A stretch of DNA of 64,000 nucleotides from Candidatus Cloacimonadota bacterium. GTDB taxonomy: Bacteria > Cloacimonadota > Cloacimonadia > Cloacimonadales > TCS61. Within the stretch, counting starts at the first letter, position 1. Each line of letters starts with the position of its first letter. The stretch lies in NCBI GenBank assembly GCA_030445745.1, contig JASUTE010000001.1, positions 1 through 64,000 of the forward strand, written 5' to 3'. Below, piece after piece: positions 9,029 to 15,564 of the stretch. Position numbers and translations under genes: made by a program. The notes below the pieces were generated by a model. That model did no database searches, was not told the origin of the DNA, and saw only the letters and a program-made list of their open reading frames with translations.

Positions 9029-9262
9029 ATGATAATTAAAATTCTTGGTTCAGGATGCCCTAAATGCAAGAAATTGGAAAAGAACGCTCGGGAAGCTGTA
9101 GAGCAAACCGGCGTGGAAGCAGAAGTGGAAAAAGTTACCGATATGAACGATATTATGGACTACGGTGTGATGATGACACCTGCTTTGGTGATAGATGAAA
9201 AAGTTGTATCAGCAGGCCGATTACTTTCCGCTAAGAAAATCGTGGAAATTTTAAACCAATAA
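9029..9262 (+). CDS. small thioredoxin-fold protein (TM0996/MTH895 type)
   Basis: A 77-residue redox protein with the active site GCPKC (Cys10, Cys13), the loop MMTPALVID carrying the cis-proline, and the strand KVVSAG. Length and motif fit the minimal archaeal/bacterial redox-disulfide isomerase family typified by TM0996. Such genes often accompany ArsP_1-type permeases. Here it may keep cysteines of the permease or ArsR reduced, or reduce arsenicals; this is inference. AGGAG lies 8 bases before the ATG. Confidence 0.85.
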   Translation: MIIKILGSGCPKCKKLEKNAREAVEQTGVEAEVEKVTDMNDIMDYGVMMTPALVIDEKVVSAGRLLSAKKIVEILNQ

Positions 9263-9271
9263 GGAGAAATT

Positions 9272-9435
9272 ATGTCAGAATGTTGTAGTGGGAATAAAGG
9301 AGTCAGCTTGTTCTAACCGATATGAGATGTGAAAAAGGTAAGACTGAAATAAATGAAGAAACAATAGAAACAGCATTGGAAATTCTAAAAAAAGAACTGA
9401 AAAAAGGAACCAGCACCTCTGGCTATAGTTGCTGA
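9272..9435 (+). pseudogene. DGC-domain zinc-binding protein, internally deleted
   Basis: An intact start with its own AAGGAG reads MSECCSGNKG. After a few codons the useful frame shifts, and LVLTDMRCEKGKTEINEETI continues to a stop at 9435. In the putative zinc-binding DGC family the N-terminus is Cys-rich, and the end carries a similar L-R-V-T-D-L-x-x-E-K-G-K segment. About 90 codons between the two are missing and the join is out of frame. The gene is therefore a remnant of a full DGC protein, a common neighbour of this permease and small thioredoxin. Seen: both ends and the frame break. Inferred: the family. Confidence 0.6.
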
Positions 9436-9452
9436 TAACAAGGAGAAAATTA

Positions 9453-9668
9453 ATGCAAAAAAAGCTCTCTAGAATTATAATAATAGCTGTATTGCTGGTA
9501 ACAGTAATAATTGTATTTATGTTTAAAAACCAAGCTTCCAACCAGAAAAAAGCAACAGGCAATGTGCTGGCAATCGTTGAAGGCCAGAGGATAACCAAAA
9601 AAGATCTGCAAACAGAATATGAAACACTTTCTTCAAACTACAAAGATATGTTCAAGAATGACAAATAG
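9453..9668 (+). pseudogene. SurA/parvulin-type foldase, N-terminal stub
   Basis: The stub has AAGGAG, an ATG at 9453, an N-terminal membrane/signal helix (IIIIAVLLVTVIIVFMF) and then VLAIVEGQRITKKDLQTEYE. The last part is the typical opening of a SurA_N-type peptidyl-prolyl isomerase or chaperone. It stops after 71 residues at MFKNDK, where intact members continue for 200 or more. The chaperone helix bundle and the parvulin domain are missing. It is followed at once by the C-terminal end of a different gene, so a single deletion probably fused the two loci. Confidence 0.55.
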
Positions 9669-9685
9669 CACTTTTTTGGACCTGA

Positions 9686-9794
9686 CTAGAATACTGGCAA
9701 TGGAATGAACGCCCGCAGGAAGCCGTTATATTAAAAAAAAATATGTGGGTTTTTAGTTATCTTAGGTGGATTTTATTTAATTTGGACTGCATAA
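9686..9794 (+). pseudogene. CcdA/DsbD-like membrane protein, C-terminal remnant
   Basis: After the foldase stub, one frame reads LEYWQWNERPQEAVILKK into a run of nine A residues. One base out of frame after the run, it continues ICGFLVILGGFYLIWTA and stops at 9794. The ending resembles the last helix of CcdA-type thiol-disulfide membrane proteins. No start codon or upstream portion survives. A deletion upstream and a one-base slip in the A-run explain the layout. The family call rests on one short helix. Confidence 0.4.
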
Positions 9795-9815
9795 AAAATA
9801 ATTTAGGAGTACGCA

Positions 9816-10877
9816 ATGGCTGAAGAAAATAAGCTTAATTTTTTCGAGAGATATTTAAGTGTTTGGGTGCTGCTTTGTATCATAGTAGGAATATTGATAG
9901 GGCAATATCTGCCTTTTATTCCTAAATTGCTAAGTAAATTGGAATATGCGCAAGTTTCTATTCCTATAGCAATACTAATTTGGCTAATGATATACCCTAT
10001 GATGCTGAAAATAGATTTTTCCAGCATTGTGAATGCTACCAAGCAACCAAAAGGGCTCACCGTTACTCTAGTTAGCAATTGGTTAATAAAACCATTTACT
10101 ATGTATCTGATAGCGTTTTTCTTTCTTAAAATAGTTTTTGCCCCTTGCATCTCTTCCCAGTTGGCAGAACAGTATGTAGCTGGAGCTATTTTGTTGGGAG
10201 CTGCACCTTGCACAGCCATGGTATTTGTATGGAGCTACTTAAGCAGAGGAAATGCAGCTTATACTTTGGTGCAAGTGGCAATAAACGATATTATAATTTT
10301 GTTTGCTTTCACGCCAATAGTTGCTTTTTTATTGGGAATCAGTGATATTACGGTTCCCTATGATACTTTGGTTTTATCTGTTGTTTTGTTCGTGGTAATC
10401 CCATTTTCTTTTGGTTATATTACTCGCAGGCTGGTTATAAAAAAATATAGTATCCAATATTTGAACGAAAAATTCATTCCAAAATTCCAAAATATCACAG
10501 TTATTGGTTTATTACTAACGCTCATAATAATTTTTTCTTTCCAGGGTGATATCATTTTGCACAATCCTATCCATATAGTTCTAATTGCCATTCCCTTGGT
10601 AATACAAACTTTTTTTATATTTTTCTTAGCTTATTTTTGGTCAAAGTTGTGGAAAATATCTCATGATATTGCTGCCCCAGCCGCTATGATTGGCGCTAGT
10701 AATTTTTTTGAATTAGCTGTAGCTGTGGCAATTGCTTTGTTTGGGTTACAATCGGGCGCAACTCTGGCTACTGTGGTAGGTGTTTTGGTAGAAGTACCAG
10801 TGATGCTTACCTTGGTGAGAATTGCTAATAAAACTCGTAACTGGTTCCCATCCCCCAAAATAAATAAGGATAGATAA
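9816..10877 (+). CDS. acr3: arsenite efflux transporter, ACR3 family
   Basis: A 353-residue carrier with ten membrane helices that exports As(III) using the membrane potential. Diagnostic segments are GAAPCTAMVFVWS (with the conserved Cys, about residues 128-140), VAINDIIILFAFTPIVAFLL and GASNFFELAVAVAIALFGL near the C-terminus. Length and motifs match the ACR3 family, not the unrelated ArsB. TTAGGAG lies 8 bases before the ATG. arsC starts 2 bases after its stop, so the two are surely co-translated. Unlike the three broken genes just upstream, it is intact, so the core arsenic function is under selection. Confidence 0.93.
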   Translation: MAEENKLNFFERYLSVWVLLCIIVGILIGQYLPFIPKLLSKLEYAQVSIPIAILIWLMIYPMMLKIDFSSIVNATKQPKGLTVTLVSNWLIKPFTMYLIAFFFLKIVFAPCISSQLAEQYVAGAILLGAAPCTAMVFVWSYLSRGNAAYTLVQVAINDIIILFAFTPIVAFLLGISDITVPYDTLVLSVVLFVVIPFSFGYITRRLVIKKYSIQYLNEKFIPKFQNITVIGLLLTLIIIFSFQGDIILHNPIHIVLIAIPLVIQTFFIFFLAYFWSKLWKISHDIAAPAAMIGASNFFELAVAVAIALFGLQSGATLATVVGVLVEVPVMLTLVRIANKTRNWFPSPKINKDR

Positions 10878-10879
10878 CT

Positions 10880-11290
10880 ATGAAAAAAATATTATTCATC
10901 TGCACACATAATTCAGCTCGCTCGCAAATAGCCGAGGGCTTAACTAATTATTTTTATTCGGAAAATTGGCAAGCCTTTAGCGCTGGCACCCAAAAAACCA
11001 GAGTGAAGCTGGAAGCTACCCAGGTTTTAAAGGAAATTGGCATCGACATTTCGCATCATTATTCCAAAACTGTAGAGGAAATAGGAGACCAGCAATTTGA
11101 TATAGTGGTAACGGTTTGCGATAGTGCCAAAGAGAGCTGTCCCTTTTTCCCAGGTAAAAAAGTGCTACACAAGAGCTTTGCCGACCCCTCCGATGTAAAA
11201 GAAGCAGAGGCGAGGTTAAATGCCTTCCGAAAAACACGCGACGAAATAAAAAAATGGTTAGCAGAAACACTACCAAATATGAATGTTTAA
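10880..11290 (+). CDS. arsC: arsenate reductase, thioredoxin-coupled type
   Basis: A 136-residue cytoplasmic enzyme of the low-molecular-weight phosphatase fold that reduces As(V) to As(III) for export by Acr3. The P-loop CTHNSAR begins at Cys8 and ends at Arg14. The resolving pair is VTVCDSAKESCPFFPG (Cys80, Cys87), and the general-acid loop carries DPSD. This is the three-cysteine relay of S. aureus-type ArsC, which needs thioredoxin; the trxA at 1186 or the small thioredoxin at 9029 could serve. It closes the operon. No terminator hairpin is evident before the tmRNA promoter. Confidence 0.94.
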   Translation: MKKILFICTHNSARSQIAEGLTNYFYSENWQAFSAGTQKTRVKLEATQVLKEIGIDISHHYSKTVEEIGDQQFDIVVTVCDSAKESCPFFPGKKVLHKSFADPSDVKEAEARLNAFRKTRDEIKKWLAETLPNMNV

Positions 11291-11291
11291 T

Positions 11292-11319
11292 TTGACACGG
11301 TAGGCTTTTGAATTAATTT
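11292..11319 (+). promoter_or_regulatory. tmRNA promoter
   Basis: TTGACA at 11292-11297 and TAATTT at 11314-11319 are separated by 16 bases. Transcription would begin about 20 bases before the mature tmRNA 5' end, leaving a short leader for RNase P. Confidence 0.6.
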
Positions 11320-11346
11320 GTTCACAGACCTTTTAAAGTACATAGA

Positions 11347-11767
<421 letters not shown>

Positions 11768-11813
11768 CTCTACCTATCAGAAATCCGCTCCATTCTACGC
11801 CTGGGCAGGCCAT

Positions 11814-12053
11814 ATGTATTATGTATATATTTTAGAAAGTTTACATGATTCAACGAAGCATTACACAGGATTTACGAAAGATTTAAAAAAACGAATTACC
11901 AAACATAACAACGGAGAAGTTCTTTATACAAATAAATTCAAACCATGGAAAATTTCTGTTTATATTGCTTTTGAGGAAGAGAAGAAAGCAAAACAATTTG
12001 AGAAATGCTTGAAAACTCATTCGGGAAGGTCGTTTTCGTATAAACACTTCTAA
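11814..12053 (+). CDS. small GIY-YIG nuclease domain protein
   Basis: A 79-residue stand-alone GIY-YIG domain. The YVYIL and YTGFTKDLKKRITKHNNG segments give the two motif strands, the catalytic Arg (KKRI) and the His/Asn turn. The metal-binding Glu lies in the C-terminal QFEKCLKTHSGRSF helix. Size and sequence fit the UvrC-N-like YhbQ/URI group, many of which are mobile single-domain genes. There is no clear Shine-Dalgarno sequence, only GGGCAGGCC. It begins 116 bases after the tmRNA 3' end with hairpins between, so it probably arrived as a cassette targeting that end. Confidence 0.85.
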   Translation: MYYVYILESLHDSTKHYTGFTKDLKKRITKHNNGEVLYTNKFKPWKISVYIAFEEEKKAKQFEKCLKTHSGRSFSYKHF

Positions 12054-12443
12054 GCATAGCGTAAAGCGTCAAACTTCTAAAATTACGTCCTGATTAAAAA
12101 AGGCTAACACGCCGTAATGAAATGAAGGTAGTCTATGAATTGAATATTTTTTATTGCATGCTCCAAGACTACGTCTCGGCAGGCTAATTATGAAAAATGA
12201 TAAGAATAAATGGTATTTTGTTTACATTTTAAAATCAATATCAAACCCAAACCATTTCTATACTAAATAAATAGATATTTTGATTATAATTTTGTTGTAG
12301 TTTGGGCTTTTGTCCAAAACAAACCTTGGAATCATTCACAATAATAAACTTTTAAAATTAATTACTATTAGATTTAGATATTTACGGTTGACTTCAATTC
12401 CCAAAACTATAGATTGTCTAAGAATTATAAAAGGAGTTTAAAA
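12054..12443. other. intergenic region with cassette remnants
   Basis: Apart from the truncated GIY-YIG frame at 12190-12270, this stretch is AT-rich and has no gene I can support. The motif GGCAGGCTAATT before the second GIY-YIG start resembles GGCAGGCCAT before the first. TTGACT at about 12390 followed by TAGATT 16 bases later may be the promoter of the next gene. Confidence 0.4.
12190..12270 (+). pseudogene. second GIY-YIG gene, truncated
   Basis: A 26-codon frame begins MKNDKNKWYFVYILKS and ends HFYTK followed by a stop. This is exactly the first GIY-YIG strand-loop-strand (WYFVYIL...HFYTG) and then nothing more. Both the position, 137 bases after the first GIY-YIG gene, and the leader GGCAGGC match the first copy. 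The protein sequence differs clearly from the first copy, so it is a related cassette and not a recent duplication. It lacks the catalytic Arg and Glu. Confidence 0.55.
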
Positions 12444-12974
12444 ATGAGAAAAAAAACAGTAGCAACTTTTATTGTGGCAGTTATACTTATGTTTTCTGCT
12501 ATGGTAATGAATGCCCAGACACCTAATGAAGAAACTCAGAAATTATATCAAGAGTACATGACTCTGAATCAGGAATTACGAGCAATTCAACAAAAGGCTT
12601 TTCAAGATTCTGCTATAGCCAAGCAAGCTGAAGAATTATCAGACATGATCGATAAAAAAATGCGCGAAATCGACCCTGAAGCAAAAAAACTAATCCAACA
12701 AAGAGATTCGATCGAAACAGAATTTCAAACTGCTCAAAATGCAGGTGATCAGGGGAAAATTGAAAAATTGCAGCAAGACTACCAAGAATTGAGCACACAA
12801 TTGACACCATTGAATCAACAAGTTATGCAAATGGAAGATGTGCAAAAGAAACAACAAAAACTTAATTCTGATATGATCCAGAAGATGCAAGAGATCGATC
12901 CACAAACGAAAACTAAAATCCAAAGATTGAATGAAATACAGCAGCAATTGCAGCAAACACAGTCTAATAAATAG
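12444..12974 (+). CDS. secreted coiled-coil protein, Skp/OmpH-like in layout
   Basis: A 176-residue protein with a signal peptide (TVATFIVAVILMFSAMVMNA) and then an almost uninterrupted coiled coil rich in Gln, Lys and Glu. A repeated phrase K-M-x-E-I-D-P-x-x-K occurs at about residues 71-80 and again at about 150-160. Composition and layout recall periplasmic Skp/OmpH chaperones, but I see no specific signature. I chose the ATG at 12444 because AAGGAG precedes it and the signal peptide starts there; the frame opens ten codons earlier without these. It is monocistronic with its own terminator. Confidence 0.65.
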   Translation: MRKKTVATFIVAVILMFSAMVMNAQTPNEETQKLYQEYMTLNQELRAIQQKAFQDSAIAKQAEELSDMIDKKMREIDPEAKKLIQQRDSIETEFQTAQNAGDQGKIEKLQQDYQELSTQLTPLNQQVMQMEDVQKKQQKLNSDMIQKMQEIDPQTKTKIQRLNEIQQQLQQTQSNK

Positions 12975-12983
12975 AATTTAGTA

Positions 12984-13021
12984 AAAAAGCAGTTGTTAAG
13001 GCAAATTGACAGCTGCTTTTT
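12984..13021 (+). terminator. rho-independent terminator
   Basis: AAAGCAGTTGT pairs with ACAGCTGCTTT (one G-U) around a 12-base loop and runs into TTTT. It lies 10 bases after the coiled-coil protein stop. Confidence 0.75.
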
Positions 13022-13157
13022 GGGGCTTACTTTCTAAGAGTTTTGAATATTTATTTTTAAAAACACTCTTTTTTGTTTAACAAAAGGCAACAGCCTTTGA
13101 ATATTACCCTAAAACAGGGTCAAGTAGAAAATTTGCCCGCAGGCAGTTGTGAATTTA

Positions 13158-13184
13158 TTGACAAGTTGTTGTTTAATGTATTTT
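13158..13184 (+). promoter_or_regulatory. candidate promoter of the small ORF and 2Fe-2S gene
   Basis: TTGACA at 13158-13163 and TATTTT at 13179-13184 are 15 bases apart, slightly short. The rest of 13022-13157 is AT-rich; it holds one small hairpin (AAAGGC AACA GCCTTT near 13084) and no gene. Confidence 0.4.
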
Positions 13185-13191
13185 TTAACTT

Positions 13192-13338
13192 ATGAATTAT
13201 TTACTGAATAACATTAGTAAAATATCTACCTGCCACAGACCGGATTGTATCACACTCAAGAAACTACAGCTTGAAGGAGAGAAAATATTTGTTCTTAAAA
13301 GGCGCGGTGGAATGGCTTTGTTGTTTAAGGTAATTTAG
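13192..13338 (+). CDS. possible 48-residue small protein
   Basis: An ATG frame just behind the candidate promoter encodes MNYLLNNISKISTCHRPDC and continues to a basic end, RRGGMALLFKVI. A CHRPDC motif could bind a metal. There is no Shine-Dalgarno sequence and no family I recognise. Its last 27 bases include one copy of a 22-base direct repeat that recurs behind the next gene. It may be real, a leader, or chance. Confidence 0.25.
   Translation: MNYLLNNISKISTCHRPDCITLKKLQLEGEKIFVLKRRGGMALLFKVI
13311..13332 (+). repeat. direct repeat, copy 1 (flanks the 2Fe-2S gene)
   Basis: The 22 bases AATGGCTTTGTTGTTTA-A-GGTA match 13695-13716 at 21 positions. The two copies are 384 bases apart and bracket the 2Fe-2S gene exactly. 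Confidence 0.7.
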
Positions 13339-13361
13339 AAAATTAAAAAGAGGTATTACAT

Positions 13362-13685
13362 ATGATTATTGATGGAAAGAAAGTAAGTATCTTATCAACT
13401 GATAAAAATATCGTTGATATAGCTAAGCGAAATAAAATTGCATTACCAGCTCCCTGTTATTTAAGCAATAGAGTCAATGGATGTTGTAAAATATGTGTTG
13501 TAGAAATTGCAGGAAAACAGAAATATGCATGTACAACTGCACCTGAAGATGACCTTGAGGTTATTGTAGATCGACCGGATCTAAATTCTATTAGGAAAGA
13601 ACGTATCGCAGAATACCAACAGGGGAAACATTATAATACTCCTTGTGACTGTCGTTGCTCCTGTTCTGATTCAAGTTGTTGCTAA
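13362..13685 (+). CDS. 2Fe-2S ferredoxin-fold protein with a Cys-rich tail
   Basis: A 107-residue protein. The first 75 residues form the plant-type [2Fe-2S] fold as in NuoG/HydA N-termini: PCYLSNRVNGCCKICVVEIA then YACTT, giving cysteine ligands at about 33, 43, 46 and 58. The last 15 residues are CDCRCSCSDSSCC with seven cysteines, unlike any ferredoxin I know; a second metal site is likely. A helix of about 25 residues joins the two. AGAGG precedes the ATG. It is a stand-alone gene between direct repeats in an accessory region, so it may be a mobile cargo. Partner unknown. Confidence 0.75.
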   Translation: MIIDGKKVSILSTDKNIVDIAKRNKIALPAPCYLSNRVNGCCKICVVEIAGKQKYACTTAPEDDLEVIVDRPDLNSIRKERIAEYQQGKHYNTPCDCRCSCSDSSCC

Positions 13686-13694
13686 ACCCTGAGT

Positions 13695-13716
13695 AATGGC
13701 TTTGTTGTTTAGGGTA
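13695..13716 (+). repeat. direct repeat, copy 2
   Basis: AATGGCTTTGTTGTTTA-G-GGTA matches the copy at 13311-13332 with one change. It lies 10 bases after the 2Fe-2S gene stop and just before the IS relic. Confidence 0.7.
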
Positions 13717-13730
13717 GTGTGAAAGGAATT

Positions 13731-14059
13731 TATATTAAAATTTTTAAAAAGATAACGCTTATCTAAAAATATCTGGGGAGCTGCTTCTAAGAATTGTCTC
13801 TTCCATCTCGCTATCATATTTGGATGTACTTCATATTTTTTCAGATAACTCAGATAAAGTTTGGCCACCTTTCACTGCTTCTTATGCCACCCTCACTTTA
13901 AATTCAGACGAATACTTCTTACGCATAATAATTTTCCTATTTTTTTGAAAAACTTCTTAACAAACCACGAAAAATTGAAAAGGAAATTTTCTAGAAACTC
14001 CATTTCTTGGTAAGTTTTTTTCACCTTTTATCACTGTCCGAATTTTGGGGAGCATTACA
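13731..14059 (-). mobile_element. IS3/IS150-type insertion sequence relic
   Basis: The minus-strand end TGTAATGCTCCCCAAAATTC (from 14059) looks like an IS150-group terminus. About 130 bases inward, an ATG at 13926 begins MRKKYSSEFKVRVA, then a stop, then EAVKGGQTLSELS, and after a frameshift KKYEVHPNMIARWKRQFLEA up to PQIFLDKR. This is the start of an IS3-family OrfA (HTH_Tnp_1). It carries one in-frame stop and one frameshift and breaks off after about 70 codons. No OrfB integrase and no right end are present. Confidence 0.8.
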
Positions 14060-14092
14060 ATACCCCGGAATTTTTTTGAACTAATAATATAA

Positions 14093-15022
14093 TCAATCCC
14101 TAAACTCATTAATTACATCATAAAATTCAGGTATATTAAAATAATCTGCATACCAGTCTAGCTGGTTTATATGAATAGGGTGATAATTTGGATCTGGTTG
14201 ATGGCGATGTAAACAATATCTAGAGCCATCTACACCTTCCCAATCCCATATATTATGATTATCTATTATAGACTGAAGCGAAGCCTCAAATAGGAACAAG
14301 GCAAACTTATCTCCCGTGAGAGCATAATAATCCCATAATCCAAAAGTTCCAAAGAAAATACCATTTAATATATGACAATGGTTTGGATTAGGAATCTCTT
14401 CTTGCCAGTAATAGTTCTTTTCATCTAGACCTATACACCAATAATTAGTAGTATTAGTATATAAAGTTTTATATACTTTTTCAGCTGCTTTTAAATATAC
14501 TTTTTCTTCTAAAAGATCATATGCCATACAAAAAGCAGCTAAAGCTTCTCCTTGTGCCATACTAGAAATCCAATTAGCATCTATATGTAAACTGTCAGCA
14601 TGCATCCACTCGAACTTGTACAATAAGTAATTTTCTTCATTCAAATTTTCTAATAACCAATTTACATTATTTTTAAATCCTCTTAGATAAATATCATCAC
14701 CTTTTTCTAGATATAATTTATGGAAGCTGAAGGCTGTTTCGGCAGTTCCCACAGGTGTAATGTAATCTCCGAAATCGTAATGGACCTCAAACAGCAAATC
14801 CTCATTTAGATTATCAAAATTAATACCCCATGGCATGAAGTATTTTAAGCGATTGTTCAGATGTTGTGTAGCTAAGGTTTCTGCAATTTCAATATCATAG
14901 TATAATATATCTTCTTGATGTTCTTTTAAATTAAAGATTACATTATCTGGTACATCTTCATCTAAAGAGCAACTTGCTAAAACAATAATTCCTAATAGTA
15001 GTACGCAACTTTGCTTAAACAT
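14093..15022 (-). CDS. lipoprotein with D-glucuronyl C5-epimerase C-terminal-like domain
   Basis: A 309-residue protein with a lipoprotein signal peptide (lipobox VLASC, Cys18), so it is membrane-anchored outside the cytoplasm. The body is an alpha/alpha toroid-like fold with WISSMAQGEALAAFCMAYDL, HILNGIFFGTFGLWDYY and YCLHRHQPDPNYHPIHINQL. These segments match the C-terminal domain of D-glucuronyl C5-epimerases (heparosan type). Whether it epimerises an exopolysaccharide or is only a related glycan-binding protein cannot be told; the N-terminal beta domain of the animal enzyme is absent. GGGAGG precedes the ATG. It is isolated, low in GC and next to an IS relic, so possibly acquired. Confidence 0.78.
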   Translation of the reverse strand: MFKQSCVLLLGIIVLASCSLDEDVPDNVIFNLKEHQEDILYYDIEIAETLATQHLNNRLKYFMPWGINFDNLNEDLLFEVHYDFGDYITPVGTAETAFSFHKLYLEKGDDIYLRGFKNNVNWLLENLNEENYLLYKFEWMHADSLHIDANWISSMAQGEALAAFCMAYDLLEEKVYLKAAEKVYKTLYTNTTNYWCIGLDEKNYYWQEEIPNPNHCHILNGIFFGTFGLWDYYALTGDKFALFLFEASLQSIIDNHNIWDWEGVDGSRYCLHRHQPDPNYHPIHINQLDWYADYFNIPEFYDVINEFRD

Positions 15023-15212
15023 TCAAACCTCCCTAATTATATAAATAATTATCACATATTTTATTCATTTAAGTCAAGGTATTTATGTTATAAGCATATA
15101 TATTTTTAAATCATATTTGATATTTTTACTATTTTTAAGTAATATAGCTACTATTATGCTAAGAAGATAATTATACATATTTTTTTCCATTCAACCCATT
15201 CCTACTTTTCTT

Positions 15213-15392
15213 TTGACACACAAAGCCAATTTTTGCTAATTTTCTATACAACCTTACTCGATTACAGCAATAGCTAACAACTAAAGCCAGTTTATAGTAG
15301 ATAAATTTTCCTTGCAAATCTTTATAACTTTTTCTGTGAACCTCATTGAAATGCTCCTTTTGTTTTTTTTAGATTAAGGAGCATTTTCTTTG
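15213..15392 (+). ncRNA. candidate small RNA (orphan promoter-terminator pair)
   Basis: TTGACA at 15213-15218 is followed after 18 bases by TAATTT at 15237. A strong terminator follows at 15349-15386 (AAATGCTCCTT pairs with AAGGAGCATTT, then TCTTT). Between them there is no ATG-led frame with a ribosome binding site. A transcript of about 140 bases would result. The AAGGAG in the terminator stem resembles a Shine-Dalgarno sequence. The rest of 15023-15564 is AT-rich and holds no gene. Confidence 0.3.
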
Positions 15393-15490
15393 CAGCTACT
15401 TTTTAAGGATTTTCATTAATACTATTCCATTGTTTTTCAATAGATTACATTATCAATCTGCTTTTCTCGGGTATAGGTGTAGAAATAATA

Positions 15491-15516
15491 AAAACCGCTG
15501 CGGGTGCAGCGGTTTT
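15491..15516 (-). terminator. terminator of the HtrA/DegP gene
   Basis: An 11-bp perfect GC-rich stem (AAAACCGCTGC with GCAGCGGTTTT) around a 4-base loop is followed on the minus strand by TATTATTTCT. It lies 48 bases behind the protease stop. Confidence 0.85.
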
Positions 15517-15564
15517 ACAGATTTACATCAGTAAGTGTAAATCTTATATAGCTCCTTATGAGCT

